DNA of 40,959 nucleotides from Fermentimonas sp. (lineage in GTDB: Bacteria > Bacteroidota > Bacteroidia > Bacteroidales > Dysgonomonadaceae). The notes beneath the pieces are model-generated. The model searched no databases, was not told the origin of the DNA, and worked only from the letters and a program-made list of their open reading frames with translations. The stretch spans positions 1 to 40,959 of the forward strand of contig JAQUIZ010000009.1 of assembly GCA_028683355.1 (NCBI GenBank), in the 5' to 3' direction. Position numbers and translations under genes: made by a program. Shown here piece by piece: positions 24,904 through 33,941 of this stretch. Position 1 is the stretch's first letter; each line of letters begins with the position of its first letter.

Positions 24904-25956
24904 ATGATAATTCAGGCTATGCCAAATTTGCAAATCCCAAGCGACTATGTTCCAATGCTTAATCTAAAACAGACTGAGCTGGGGATAAAAAATATAAAAG
25001 ATTTTTTTCAGGTTAACTTATCATCAGAATTAAGGTTGCGACGTGTAACTGCACCACTTTTTGTAGAAAGTGGCACCGGAATAAATGACGACCTTAATGG
25101 CATTGAGCGTCCGGTTCGTTTTCCTATTAAAGATATGGGTGATAAATGTGCCGAGATTGTTCATTCACTGGCCAAGTGGAAAAGATTAACACTTGCCGAC
25201 TATGAGATTGAAGAGGGTTTTGGGATTTATACGGATATGAATGCTATCCGTGCAGATGAAGAGCTTGATAATATTCATTCGCTTTATGTTGATCAATGGG
25301 ACTGGGAACTTACAATTGGTGAAAAAGACAGAAATATAGCATACTTAAAACAGATAGTAAGGAGAATATATGCAGCAATGCTTCGAACTGAGTATCTTGT
25401 ATTTGAGCTGTTTCCTACAATTACACCTCAGCTACCTTCCGAAATAACTTTTATTCATTCAGAAGAACTTCTGCAAAAGTATCCGGGAATGAATGACAAA
25501 GAGCGCGAAGATGCAATAACAAAAGAGTTTGGAGCTGTATTCGTCATGGGTATTGGAGCACCATTGTCAAACGGGAAACCACATGACGGACGTGCACCTG
25601 ACTATGATGACTGGAGTACAATTAATGATGATGGATATCAGGGTTTAAATGGAGATCTCTTAGTTTGGAATACCGTATTAAAAAAGGCTGTAGAAATTTC
25701 TTCCATGGGAATCAGAGTAAATGCTGAATCACTTGAGAGACAGCTGAGATCACTTGGGCAGGAAGACCGACTTTCACTCTATTTTCATAAACGACTGATG
25801 AACAATGAGCTGCCATTATCAATAGGTGGTGGAATTGGGCAATCACGTTTATGTATGTACTATCTTCGTAAGGCACACATAGGGGAAATTCAATCTAGTA
25901 TCTGGCCTCATGAAATGAAAGAAGAAGCACGTAAAAGAGGAGTATTCCTGATTTAG
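24904..25956 (+). CDS. asnA: aspartate-ammonia ligase
   Basis: AsnA makes asparagine from aspartate, ammonia and ATP; it is related to class II aminoacyl-tRNA synthetases. The 350 residues are slightly more than the E. coli enzyme (330). Seen: FFQVNLSSELRLRRVTAPLFVESGTGINDDLNGIERPV, VHSLAKWKRL, GIYTDMNAIRADEELDNIHSLYVDQWDWE, MGIGAPLSNGKPHDGRAPDYDDW, and the C-terminal GGGIGQSRLCMYYLRKAHIGEIQSSIWP. ung follows 14 bases after the stop, so both genes probably share the promoter at 24845. Confidence 0.97.
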   Translation: MIIQAMPNLQIPSDYVPMLNLKQTELGIKNIKDFFQVNLSSELRLRRVTAPLFVESGTGINDDLNGIERPVRFPIKDMGDKCAEIVHSLAKWKRLTLADYEIEEGFGIYTDMNAIRADEELDNIHSLYVDQWDWELTIGEKDRNIAYLKQIVRRIYAAMLRTEYLVFELFPTITPQLPSEITFIHSEELLQKYPGMNDKEREDAITKEFGAVFVMGIGAPLSNGKPHDGRAPDYDDWSTINDDGYQGLNGDLLVWNTVLKKAVEISSMGIRVNAESLERQLRSLGQEDRLSLYFHKRLMNNELPLSIGGGIGQSRLCMYYLRKAHIGEIQSSIWPHEMKEEARKRGVFLI

Positions 25957-25970
25957 AATCCTTTTTGTTC

Positions 25971-26633
25971 ATGCATGTAAATATCGAAAAAAGTTGGGGA
26001 GAACAGTTAAGAGATGAATTTGATAAACCTTATTTTCAACGATTAACCGATTTTGTTCGACAAGAATATAGATCAGAAACTGTATATCCTCCTGCGAAAT
26101 TAATATTCAACGCCTTTAATTCTTGCCCTTTTAATGAAGTAAAGGCAGTAATCGTTGGTCAAGATCCCTATCATGCACCAGGTCAGGCTCACGGATTATG
26201 CTTTTCTGTTAACGACGGAATAAAAATACCTCCTTCACTAATAAATATTTATAAGGAAATAGGTAATGATTTAGGTGTTGAAATCCCTTTTTCCGGGAAT
26301 CTTGAAAGATGGGCAAAACAAGGTGTCTTGCTGTTAAATGCAACTTTAACAGTGAGAGCACATCAAGCAGGCTCTCATCAGAATAAAGGTTGGGAAGAGT
26401 TTACCGATGTTGCTATAAGCAAACTTTCCAATGAACGTGAACACCTGGTATTCATACTTTGGGGAGCTTATGCACAACGAAAAGGGGCATCCATAGATAC
26501 GAGCCGTCATTTAGTACTTAAATCGCCACACCCTTCACCACTTTCCGCACACAGAGGCTTTTTCGGCAACAAACACTTCAGTACAGCAAACAAATATCTT
26601 ACTACCAACGGAAAAAAACCCATAGACTGGTAA
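25971..26633 (+). CDS. ung: uracil-DNA glycosylase
   Basis: Ung removes uracil from DNA in base-excision repair. The 220 residues match family 1. Seen: VIVGQDPYHAPGQAHGLCFSV with catalytic Asp65 and His68, IPPSLINIYKEI, GVLLLNATLTVRAHQAGSHQNKGWEEFTD, and the DNA-binding LKSPHPSPLSAHRGFFGNKHFS. The frame opens at a TTG at 25965; ATG 25971 is preferred. It lies 14 bases after asnA. The stop codon is inside the stem-loop of the following terminator. Confidence 0.97.
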   Translation: MHVNIEKSWGEQLRDEFDKPYFQRLTDFVRQEYRSETVYPPAKLIFNAFNSCPFNEVKAVIVGQDPYHAPGQAHGLCFSVNDGIKIPPSLINIYKEIGNDLGVEIPFSGNLERWAKQGVLLLNATLTVRAHQAGSHQNKGWEEFTDVAISKLSNEREHLVFILWGAYAQRKGASIDTSRHLVLKSPHPSPLSAHRGFFGNKHFSTANKYLTTNGKKPIDW

Positions 26634-26653
26634 TTTTAGTCTACGGGTTTTTT
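26612..26653. terminator. bidirectional intrinsic terminator between ung and sufB
   Basis: Stem CCCATAGACT with AGTCTACGGG (one mismatch), flanked by seven A on the left and six T on the right, with a 9-base loop. It can serve ung on the + strand and sufB on the - strand, and it includes the ung stop codon. Confidence 0.85.
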
Positions 26654-26746
26654 CGTTATTTAGAGTAATCTCAGGATACACATCCTGAATACTGCTGTAT
26701 ATTGAAGGAAATTTGTTTATATATAGCAGGAAACTAGTTGTTTAAA

Positions 26747-28198
26747 TTATCCAACACTTCCTTCAAGAGAAATCTGCAGAAGTTTCTGAGCCTCAACGGC
26801 AAACTCCATAGGCAGTTTATTAACCACCTCTTTTACATAACCATTTACAATAAGACCGATAGCCTCCTCTTCGCCTAAACCACGCTGATTACAGTAGAAT
26901 ATCTGATCTTCGCTGATTTTAGATGTTGTAGCTTCGTGCTCAAGCACAGCACTTGGATGCTGAATATCAGTATATGGAAAAGTGTGAGCACCACAGTGAT
27001 CAGTAAGCAGTAAACTATCGCACTGAGAGTGATTACGGGCATTCTCAGCCTTCTTTGTCACTTTAACCAGTCCACGGTAGCTATTCTGACTACTTCCTGC
27101 TGAGATACCCTTAGAAACAATTCTGCTTCGGGTATTCTTTCCAATATGTATCATTTTAGTACCTGTGTCAGCCTGCTGGAAATTATTTGTAACAGCCACT
27201 GAATAAAATTCACCTACTGAATTGTCACCTGCAAGTATACATGAAGGATATTTCCATGTAATTGCGGAACCGGTTTCAACCTGAGTCCAGGAGATTTTAG
27301 AATTCTTACCCTTACAAATACCCCTCTTAGTTACAAAATTATATACACCGCCTTTACCATTCTTATCACCTGGATACCAGTTCTGTACTGTTGAGTATTT
27401 AACTTCCGCGTTATCCAGTGCTACAATTTCCACGATAGCCGCATGCAGCTGATTTTCATCACGCATAGGAGCAGTACATCCTTCAAGGTAACTCACATAC
27501 GAATCATCGTCAGCTATAATAAGTGTACGTTCAAACTGGCCGGTATTTGCTGTATTAATACGGAAATATGTTGATAATTCCATCGGGCAACGTACACCTT
27601 TAGGAATGTAAACAAATGACCCATCACTAAATACAGCAGAATTGAGAGCACCAAAAAAGTTGTCTTTATAAGGAACCACACTGCCCAGGTATTTTCTTAC
27701 CAGATCAGGGTGATGTTTAACAGCTTCACTGAATGAACAAAAGATAATACCTTTTTCAGCAAGCACCTCTTTAAAAGTTGTTTTAATTGATACACTATCC
27801 ATAACCGCATCCACGGCAACACCGGTTAGTTGTTTTTGCTCGTCCAGCGGAATACCTAAACGTTCAAATGTTTTCAGAAGTTCAGGATCCACTTCATCAA
27901 GGCTCTTAGGATTTTTCCTTTTAGATGGATCAGCATAATAAATCATATCCTGATAATCAATCTCAGGTATATTAAGATGTGCCCAGTCAGGCATCTCCAT
28001 TGTCAGCCAGTGACGATAAGATTTTAGTCGGAACTCCAGCAACCATTCAGGCTCTTCCTTCTGTTCTGATATATGTCTGATAACATCCTCATCCAACCCC
28101 TTTTCAATAACGTATGTCTCTACGTCAGTGGTGAACCCATATTTATAATCCTGAGTGGTTAATTCAGTTAATATTTGATCTTGATCTAATTCTTGCAT
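26747..28198 (-). CDS. sufB: Fe-S cluster assembly protein SufB
   Basis: SufB is the scaffold subunit of the SufBCD complex that builds and hands over Fe-S clusters in the cytoplasm. The 483 residues match the family. Seen: [138 protein letters not shown] and [20 protein letters not shown]. Neither sufC nor sufD lies next to it: downstream is a convergent ung and a terminator, upstream a divergent yceI. The partners must be elsewhere. Confidence 0.97.
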   Translation of the reverse strand: MQELDQDQILTELTTQDYKYGFTTDVETYVIEKGLDEDVIRHISEQKEEPEWLLEFRLKSYRHWLTMEMPDWAHLNIPEIDYQDMIYYADPSKRKNPKSLDEVDPELLKTFERLGIPLDEQKQLTGVAVDAVMDSVSIKTTFKEVLAEKGIIFCSFSEAVKHHPDLVRKYLGSVVPYKDNFFGALNSAVFSDGSFVYIPKGVRCPMELSTYFRINTANTGQFERTLIIADDDSYVSYLEGCTAPMRDENQLHAAIVEIVALDNAEVKYSTVQNWYPGDKNGKGGVYNFVTKRGICKGKNSKISWTQVETGSAITWKYPSCILAGDNSVGEFYSVAVTNNFQQADTGTKMIHIGKNTRSRIVSKGISAGSSQNSYRGLVKVTKKAENARNHSQCDSLLLTDHCGAHTFPYTDIQHPSAVLEHEATTSKISEDQIFYCNQRGLGEEEAIGLIVNGYVKEVVNKLPMEFAVEAQKLLQISLEGSVG

Positions 28199-28296
28199 TT
28201 TTTCTTATATTAAAGAAACTACTATATAATAATTATCGGGGAATGTGCATATTCTCCCATATAATTTCAAACAACTAATTATAGGTTTTGTTTATG

Positions 28297-28304
28297 CAAA
28301 GATA
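28297..28304 (-). promoter_or_regulatory. candidate -7 box of sufB
   Basis: TATCTTTG on the minus strand, an exact consensus match, about 98 bases before the sufB ATG. No -33 TTTG at the right distance was found. Confidence 0.45.
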
Positions 28305-28399
28305 AAGCTTTTTCGCAAATAAACTTTCATAACAGATAGTCTGTGAACAAACAACAAGCATAAAATGTTAAATGGGAGAAAATATTAATCAATTAAATT

Positions 28400-28975
28400 A
28401 TGGATATGAAAAAAGTATTACTGTTTTTTGTAGCAATATTAACTGGGTTTAGTTTAATTGCCCAGTCACAATATAAGGTTGATCCTGCTCACACATCGGT
28501 GAATTTCAAAGTAAAACATAGTGGAATAACTTTTGTAAGCGGGAAGTTCGAAAAATTCGACGGAGGCATAATCGGCAGTATGGACAATGCAGAACAAGCT
28601 CGTGTATTTTTCAATATAGATGTTGCAAGTATAAATACCAGTGTTAAAATGCGTGATGATCATTTACGCAGTGCTGATTTTTTTGAAGTTGAAAAATTTC
28701 CAACTATGTCTTTCGAAAGTACTTCTCTTGAGAAAGTATCTGATGATAAGTACAAACTCAATGGAAAACTTCAGATAAAAGATGTAACAAAAGATGTTAC
28801 ATTTGATGTTGTTTACGGTGGTTCAGTTACAGGTCAGGATGGAATCGAAGTAATTGGATTTACAGCAAAGAATACTATCAACCGCCTTGATTATAATATT
28901 GCATATGATCCGGATGCAGCAGGTATTGGAAAAGATGTGCACATAACACTCTACCTTGAGTTTAAAAAAGAGTAA
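28400..28975 (+). CDS. YceI-family periplasmic protein
   Basis: A 191-residue protein with a signal peptide (residues 1-21, ending LIAQ). The mature part has the YceI lipocalin-like fold signature: YKVDPAHTSVNFKVKHSGITFVSGKFEKFDGGI, VFFNIDVASINTSVKMRDDHLRSADFFEVEKFPTMSFEST, and a C-terminal LDYNIAYDPDAAGIGKDVHITLYLEF. Family members bind polyprenoid or quinone-like lipids; the ligand here is unknown. It starts at ATG 28400, or ATG 28406. It is divergent from sufB and followed by a terminator. Confidence 0.94.
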   Translation: MDMKKVLLFFVAILTGFSLIAQSQYKVDPAHTSVNFKVKHSGITFVSGKFEKFDGGIIGSMDNAEQARVFFNIDVASINTSVKMRDDHLRSADFFEVEKFPTMSFESTSLEKVSDDKYKLNGKLQIKDVTKDVTFDVVYGGSVTGQDGIEVIGFTAKNTINRLDYNIAYDPDAAGIGKDVHITLYLEFKKE

Positions 28976-29004
28976 TATTTTTACGAATTACAGCATATTA
29001 TACG

Positions 29005-29039
29005 AATAAAAGCCGGCATAAAACCGGCTTTTATTTTTG
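29005..29039. terminator. bidirectional intrinsic terminator after yceI
   Basis: A 12-base-pair stem (AATAAAAGCCGG with CCGGCTTTTATT) and 7-base loop followed by TTT. It lies between the convergent YceI and DUF3298 genes and is A/T-flanked on both sides. Confidence 0.88.
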
Positions 29040-29053
29040 CAGATCAAATTGGA

Positions 29054-29920
29054 TTACTTTTCGTTTAAAAAATATCTTGACACAATACTTTCAGGCAGCA
29101 GAATATTTTTAAGTTCTGAATAAGGTACAGTAACATCTATTACCCCCATAGAATAGGGAGCAATTTCATACTGATTATATGAGTAATTAATACCTTTATC
29201 ACTCAACCAGAAATTATCATTTGGAACAATATCTTCAATTGTGAAAAATCCTCTCATGAGAAGCGAGTCAGGGACTTCTGCATTATAATCTTTCATCAAA
29301 CTCTGTACTATTTTTTCTGTAAGTTCATTATAATAGCCCGGTACAAAGAGATCCTCTTCAGAGAGTGTAACTAAATCATTCAGATTAATATTGGTATAAG
29401 TTATACGGTATGAGCCATGAGCGCCTCCCTCATAATCACTATATTCAACAGCATAACTCAATAGCGAGTCGTTTTGAAAAAGTATTTTATTGCTTGTATT
29501 CATGTAATACCAATACCACATAGGCGGTTTACCATCCAGTCGCGCCTTATCCTCATAATACATATTTGAAAGTGACTGGTATCTCTCAGTATACTCTTTA
29601 AGGTATTGGTCAACAGCAAGTTCAGGAGTCATAGAATCGAAATTCGTACTTCCAAAAAAAGTACCTTTAAAAATTTGCTGTAGTCTTTCTGTACTTTCAC
29701 TGTCTCGAAAACTAACGGGATATATAAACGACAGGTTCACATCAGCATGAGGTAATGTGGTATCATTTTCTGTTAGTAATGGGATATCCTTTTGCATAAC
29801 AATACTGTCATAAACAATATCTGTTGAATTTCCTCTACCCATTCCATCATTGCATGAGGACAGATATGCTAAAGAAAAAAGAGCAAGAAAAACAGCAATT
29901 ATTACATTTCCCGTTCTCAT
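29054..29920 (-). CDS. DUF3298 (RsiV-like) lipoprotein, paralog 2
   Basis: A 288-residue predicted lipoprotein: hydrophobic residues 6-20, then LSSC with Cys23. The domain pattern matches the copy at 4295-5200: an N-terminal strand region ADVNLSFIYPVSF, FGSTNFDSMTPELAVDQYLKEYTERY, then YSDYEGGAHGSYRITYTNINL with the intact GGAHG motif, GFFTIEDIVPNDNFWLSDKGINYSYNQYEIAPYS and VPYSELKNIL. Function unknown; the domain is the extracytoplasmic one of RsiV-type proteins. It lies 19 bases after the DUF4831 gene and is probably co-transcribed with it. Confidence 0.85.
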   Translation of the reverse strand: MRTGNVIIAVFLALFSLAYLSSCNDGMGRGNSTDIVYDSIVMQKDIPLLTENDTTLPHADVNLSFIYPVSFRDSESTERLQQIFKGTFFGSTNFDSMTPELAVDQYLKEYTERYQSLSNMYYEDKARLDGKPPMWYWYYMNTSNKILFQNDSLLSYAVEYSDYEGGAHGSYRITYTNINLNDLVTLSEEDLFVPGYYNELTEKIVQSLMKDYNAEVPDSLLMRGFFTIEDIVPNDNFWLSDKGINYSYNQYEIAPYSMGVIDVTVPYSELKNILLPESIVSRYFLNEK

Positions 29921-29939
29921 AAAAAATATTTTTTAATCG

Positions 29940-31019
29940 TTATTGGATAATCTGCTTTATAGCACCCAATTCGGGATAGAAGTACACTTTTACAGGCTGC
30001 TTATTATTGTCGAACATCTGCTTTATTAGTACATCCTGAGAGCCGAACTGAACAACATCTACTTCCATAGACTTTAATTTTCTATTGCCAAATTCAATAG
30101 TCAGCTCACCTTTTCCCGGAATATTATAAACAACCCCCTGGGTGAGTTTATCTTCCAGTCGTTTGAGATCACGTTCTGATAACTGCATTGTCACTTCAGG
30201 AGTTTTTCGTACAAGTGAAAAGTAAACAGGCTCACCTGCAAGATTATCAGCATCAACAGCTCCTAGTTTTTCAGAAAAACGTGCAATGATATCTCTGTCG
30301 ATATTACTGTTTTCAGGATTAACCTGATAAGATTCCACGAAATACTCCGTTGTTAAACTTCCTGAGAACAGCTCAGTTAAAGCTTTTTCCTGTCTGTTAA
30401 TCTCTTCCATCACAACATTATAAGCATTACCATCCGGGGGCATATTAACAGCTTCACCTGAAAGTATATCATTTCTGTTACGGCGAAGTTCAAAAATCTG
30501 TTTGGCAACAAGCTCAGCCTGTTTAGCTGTTGAACCTGCCATTAGCGTCTCCTGCGAAAAGAAACGACGTGGATTCTCAGAAACAGTCTCATTTGCAGGT
30601 ATAACCCTCATGGCTTCCGTAACATTTTCTGGTTCAGCATTGATAGATGTGATAAGTCCGTCTTCTCTAAGATAAACGTATGGCTCAACGCTCCTTGAAC
30701 GAAACTCGACCATAAAGGAGTTGTTTTTGTCAGGGATTCCCTTGTTTGTAACCTCTATACCTTCCAGAGTATATACAACTCTGTTTTCAGTTATAGGATT
30801 ATCTACTGCAAGATAACGCTGAGCATAAGGATAAAAATCGCCCCTCTGGTATGTTGTCTTTTTCACCAGAAACTCAACCACAAATGATGTCTTGGGCAAA
30901 GAATATACTACTCCATAATCATTCGCTTTTATCGCGTTCACTCTAACTGTTTTCTGAGCATAAACACAGGATGTTAAAATAAGCAACAGCGGAAGAATAA
31001 TTTTTTTTGCTCTCATCAT
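29940..31019 (-). CDS. DUF4831 family protein, exported
   Basis: A 359-residue protein with a hydrophobic N-terminus (residues 6-17). The sequence LTSCVYAQ allows either lipidation at Cys18 or cleavage after AQ. The mature part fits DUF4831, found in Bacteroidota: VRVNAIKANDYGVVYSLPKTSFVVEFLVKKTTYQRGDFYPYAQRYL, EFRSRSVEPYVYLREDGLITSIN, AELVAKQIFELRRNRNDILSGEAVNMPPDGNAYNVVMEEINRQEKALTELFSG, and FYPELGAIKQI at the end. The biological role is unknown to me. It begins 78 bases after the pheS stop and has its own candidate -7 box. Confidence 0.87.
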   Translation of the reverse strand: MMRAKKIILPLLLILTSCVYAQKTVRVNAIKANDYGVVYSLPKTSFVVEFLVKKTTYQRGDFYPYAQRYLAVDNPITENRVVYTLEGIEVTNKGIPDKNNSFMVEFRSRSVEPYVYLREDGLITSINAEPENVTEAMRVIPANETVSENPRRFFSQETLMAGSTAKQAELVAKQIFELRRNRNDILSGEAVNMPPDGNAYNVVMEEINRQEKALTELFSGSLTTEYFVESYQVNPENSNIDRDIIARFSEKLGAVDADNLAGEPVYFSLVRKTPEVTMQLSERDLKRLEDKLTQGVVYNIPGKGELTIEFGNRKLKSMEVDVVQFGSQDVLIKQMFDNNKQPVKVYFYPELGAIKQIIQ

Positions 31020-31059
31020 TATTTATTGTTTTTCATTTTTATTGTTCTCACGTTTTTAG

Positions 31060-31067
31060 CAAATATA
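31060..31067 (-). promoter_or_regulatory. candidate -7 box of the DUF4831 gene
   Basis: TATATTTG on the minus strand, 40 bases before the ATG at 31019, within the 78-base gap after pheS. No -33 box found. Confidence 0.4.
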
Positions 31068-31097
31068 TGTTTTTTTTCTTAAACGCTGAGAAATATA

Positions 31098-32117
31098 TTA
31101 ATTTGCCGACTTAAACTGCTCAAGAAAACGTACATCGTTTTCCGAGAACATTCTAAGATCTTTAACCTGATATTTAAGATTGGTGATTCGCTCTATACCC
31201 ATACCCAAAGCATATCCTGAATACACTTTGCTGTCAATACCACAATTTTCCAGCACATTAGGATCCACCATACCGCAACCAAGTATTTCTACCCATCCTG
31301 TATGCTTGCAAAACGGGCAGCCTTTGCCACCGCATATATTACATGAGATATCCATCTCGGCACTTGGCTCTGTGAAAGGGAAATAAGAAGGCCTTAGGCG
31401 AATTTTTGTTTCCTCACCAAACATCTCCTTAGCAAAGAAAAGAAGAGCTTGTTTTAGATCGGCAAAAGAAACATCCTTATCTATATACAATGCCTCAACC
31501 TGATGAAAGAAACAGTGAGCCCTGTAAGATATAGCTTCATTTCTGTATACACGTCCCGGGCAGATTATCCTTATAGGAGGCTGTGAATTTTCCATTACGC
31601 GTGTTTGTACCGATGAAGTATGAGTGCGAAGAACTATTTGGGGATCATTTTGTATGAAAAAGGTGTCCTGCATATCTCTTGCAGGATGATCATCAGCGAA
31701 ATTCAGCGAAGAAAACACATGCCAGTCGTCCTCAACTTCAGGCCCTTCTGAAATAGAAAAGCCAAGCCTTTTAAATATGTCATTAATCTCCTCTTTTACA
31801 ATAGATATGGGGTGTCTTGTGCCTAATGGGACGGGGTAAGCTGTACGTGTGAGATCAATATCCATAAAACCGGAATCTTTGTTCTCGAACTGATCTTTTA
31901 ATAAATTAATTTTTTCAGTTGTTTTCTGCTTTAATTCATTAATCTTAACTCCAATTTCGCGTTTCTGCTCGGAGGGAACATTCCTGAAATCATCCATCAG
32001 AGAAGGAATTACACCTTTTTTGCTCAGAAACTTAATACGTAATGCTTCCAGCTCTTCCAAATCAGAAGCTGTCATTTGCTCTATTTCTGAAAGAAGAGCG
32101 TCAATCTTATCTATCAT
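31098..32117 (-). CDS. pheS: phenylalanine-tRNA ligase alpha subunit
   Basis: Catalytic alpha subunit of the heterotetrameric phenylalanyl-tRNA synthetase. It has 339 residues. Seen: N-terminal coiled-coil-forming helices (residues 1-85) that bind tRNA, the class II catalytic core with HPISIVKEEINDIFKRLGF, DTFFIQNDPQIVLRTHTSSVQTR, motif 2 GRVYRNEAISYRAHCFFHQVEALYID, a Zn-binding insertion CNICGGKGCPFCKHTGWVEILGCGMV, and motif 3 GYALGMGIERITNLKY. The four-Cys insertion is usual for this lineage. pheT is not adjacent. It is divergent from tilS. Confidence 0.97.
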   Translation of the reverse strand: MIDKIDALLSEIEQMTASDLEELEALRIKFLSKKGVIPSLMDDFRNVPSEQKREIGVKINELKQKTTEKINLLKDQFENKDSGFMDIDLTRTAYPVPLGTRHPISIVKEEINDIFKRLGFSISEGPEVEDDWHVFSSLNFADDHPARDMQDTFFIQNDPQIVLRTHTSSVQTRVMENSQPPIRIICPGRVYRNEAISYRAHCFFHQVEALYIDKDVSFADLKQALLFFAKEMFGEETKIRLRPSYFPFTEPSAEMDISCNICGGKGCPFCKHTGWVEILGCGMVDPNVLENCGIDSKVYSGYALGMGIERITNLKYQVKDLRMFSENDVRFLEQFKSAN

Positions 32118-32149
32118 TTGCTATTATAACTTATAATTAAATACTTGTA

Positions 32150-32157
32150 CAAAATTA
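32150..32157 (-). promoter_or_regulatory. candidate -7 box of pheS
   Basis: TAATTTTG on the minus strand, 32 bases before the pheS ATG at 32117; a divergent box for tilS lies about 75 bases away. Confidence 0.45.
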
Positions 32158-32231
32158 CTGTTTTTATTGCTATTTCTCCCGATTTTTAGCTTGAAAGATT
32201 AAATATGAGAGCCAAAATGAGTTTTTTATCG

Positions 32232-32239
32232 TACATTTG
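32232..32239 (+). promoter_or_regulatory. candidate -7 box of tilS
   Basis: TACATTTG, 19 bases before the ATG at 32259. No good -33 TTTG seen. Confidence 0.45.
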
Positions 32240-32258
32240 TTTTAACAATTAGATCAAT

Positions 32259-33575
32259 ATGATAAATAAAGTACAGAAGTTCATTCAAAAAGAAAAACTT
32301 CTTCCACACAACGCAAAAATCATTGTAGGACTTAGTGGTGGAATGGATTCTATGGTATTGCTTGATCTTTTGATACTTTCAGGATATCACTGCATTGCAG
32401 CACATTGTAATTTCCATTTAAGAGGTGATGAGTCGGATCGTGATGCTGAGTTTGTACGTAAGTGGTGCAAGAGTATAGATGTTCCATTCACAAGTGTCAA
32501 CTTTGATACATCAGAATATGCTGAAGACAGGAAAATATCTATAGAAATGGCAGCCCGTGAGTTGCGTTATAAATGGTTCGAAACTTTACGCAAACAATAT
32601 GAGGCAGATACTATTGCTGTTGCACATCATAAGGATGATTCGGTAGAAACTGTTTTGTTGAATCTGATTAGAGGAACAGGAATCAAAGGCCTGACAGGCA
32701 TATCTCCTAAAAATGGGCATATTATTAGGCCGTTGCTTTGTGTTTCACGCTCTGAGATTGAAAATTATATATCTGATCGTGAAATACCTTATGTGACAGA
32801 CAGTACAAATGAACAGGATATCTATACGCGTAATTACCTTAGAATCAACATAATTCCAAGGCTTCAAGCTATCAATCCATCAGTAAAGGAGTCGATCATA
32901 CGTACATCACAAAATGTCTCTGAAGCAGAAAAAGTATATTCAGAATCAATCAGAGGATCGATTGAAATATTATTCAGGGAAAATAAAATAAATATATCTC
33001 AACTTAAGGAAACCGCTTCACCTCAGGCAGTTCTGTTTGAAATTCTTTCTCCATTGGGCTTTAGCGCTTCGACTATTGAAGATATTTTTCAAAGCATGGA
33101 TGCAACCCCCGGAAAAGTATTCTTTTCAGATAATTACAGATTGATAAAAGATCGATTATATTTTATCCTTGACAAGAATACAAATACCTCTGACTCAAAA
33201 GATTACTTTTTATTAGAAAATAATACAGATGAGATTATAAACCCGGTAAACCTTGTTATGAGGAAAGAAAACAGTCCGGTTAAAATAAATAAGAAGAAGA
33301 GTTTTCTATATGCTGATGCTGATAAGCTCAAATTCCCTTTGATACTGCGTAAATGGCAACCGGGCGACTGGTTTATTCCTTTCGGTATGAGTGGACGTAA
33401 GAAATTAAGTGATTACTTTACTGACCATAAATACAGCCTTAAAGATAAACAGGATGTATGGCTAATTCTCTCGGAAGATGATATTGTATGGATTGTGGGA
33501 GAACGGTCTGATGAAAGATTCAAAATTACAGAAGAAAGCAAAAACATTTTCATTATTGAATATGTTGATAAATAA
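32259..33575 (+). CDS. tilS: tRNA(Ile)-lysidine synthase
   Basis: TilS adds lysine to the wobble C of the AUA-reading tRNA-Ile, using ATP; it is essential for correct decoding. The 438 residues match the family. Seen: PP-loop SGGMDS at residues 26-31, HCNFHLRGDESDRDAEFVRKWC, AARELRYKWF, VAHHKDDSVETVLLNLIRGTGIKGLTGI, PLLCVSRSEIENYI and YVTDSTNEQDIYTRNYLRINIIPRL, then the C-terminal tRNA-binding domain around KWQPGDWFIPFGMSGRKKLSDYF. It is divergent from pheS. Confidence 0.97.
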   Translation: MINKVQKFIQKEKLLPHNAKIIVGLSGGMDSMVLLDLLILSGYHCIAAHCNFHLRGDESDRDAEFVRKWCKSIDVPFTSVNFDTSEYAEDRKISIEMAARELRYKWFETLRKQYEADTIAVAHHKDDSVETVLLNLIRGTGIKGLTGISPKNGHIIRPLLCVSRSEIENYISDREIPYVTDSTNEQDIYTRNYLRINIIPRLQAINPSVKESIIRTSQNVSEAEKVYSESIRGSIEILFRENKINISQLKETASPQAVLFEILSPLGFSASTIEDIFQSMDATPGKVFFSDNYRLIKDRLYFILDKNTNTSDSKDYFLLENNTDEIINPVNLVMRKENSPVKINKKKSFLYADADKLKFPLILRKWQPGDWFIPFGMSGRKKLSDYFTDHKYSLKDKQDVWLILSEDDIVWIVGERSDERFKITEESKNIFIIEYVDK

Positions 33576-33671
33576 AGTTAATTAGTGCAACGTTTTTTCT
33601 ATTCTTGCATCTAACTAATAAGAACAGATTTAAAAACAAATATAAAATAACCAAAGTAAACCAAGATATAT

Positions 33672-33809
33672 ATGAAAAATAGTACAGTTAAAGACATTTT
33701 GATGCTGGGTGCTCTTGCCGGTGTAGCTTATTATGTAACCCGCTTTTATCGTCAGAAAAAGCAAAAAGACAGAGAGGCACGTGAGACTCTTCATTTCCAG
33801 TTGTTCTGA
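33672..33809 (+). CDS. 45-residue single-span membrane protein
   Basis: A small frame, ATG to TGA: MKNSTVKD, then a hydrophobic span ILMLGALAGVAYYVTRFY (residues about 9-26), then a strongly basic and acidic tail RQKKQKDREARE and a Phe-ended C-terminus. It lies in a 366-base gap between tilS and serS on the same strand, and a TATTCTTG at 33599-33606 (one mismatch to TAnnTTTG) may be its -7 box. The composition is typical of small membrane proteins; I do not recognise a family. Coding status is inferred from the plausible protein and its setting. Confidence 0.5.
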   Translation: MKNSTVKDILMLGALAGVAYYVTRFYRQKKQKDREARETLHFQLF

Positions 33810-33867
33810 TAACCATTTAAATCGATAATATTTATTTCGGCTATTTATTAAATGGCGGTATTTTTTG

Positions 33868-33875
33868 TACCTTTG
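33868..33875 (+). promoter_or_regulatory. candidate -7 box of serS
   Basis: TACCTTTG with TTTA at 33844-33847 as an imperfect -33 box, 20 bases apart. The ATG is 66 bases downstream. Confidence 0.5.
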
Positions 33876-33941
33876 CAGGATTATTATTACAAAAAATTAT
33901 AAAGTAAAGAATCTGATTATCTAAAAATCAGTAAAAACAGT

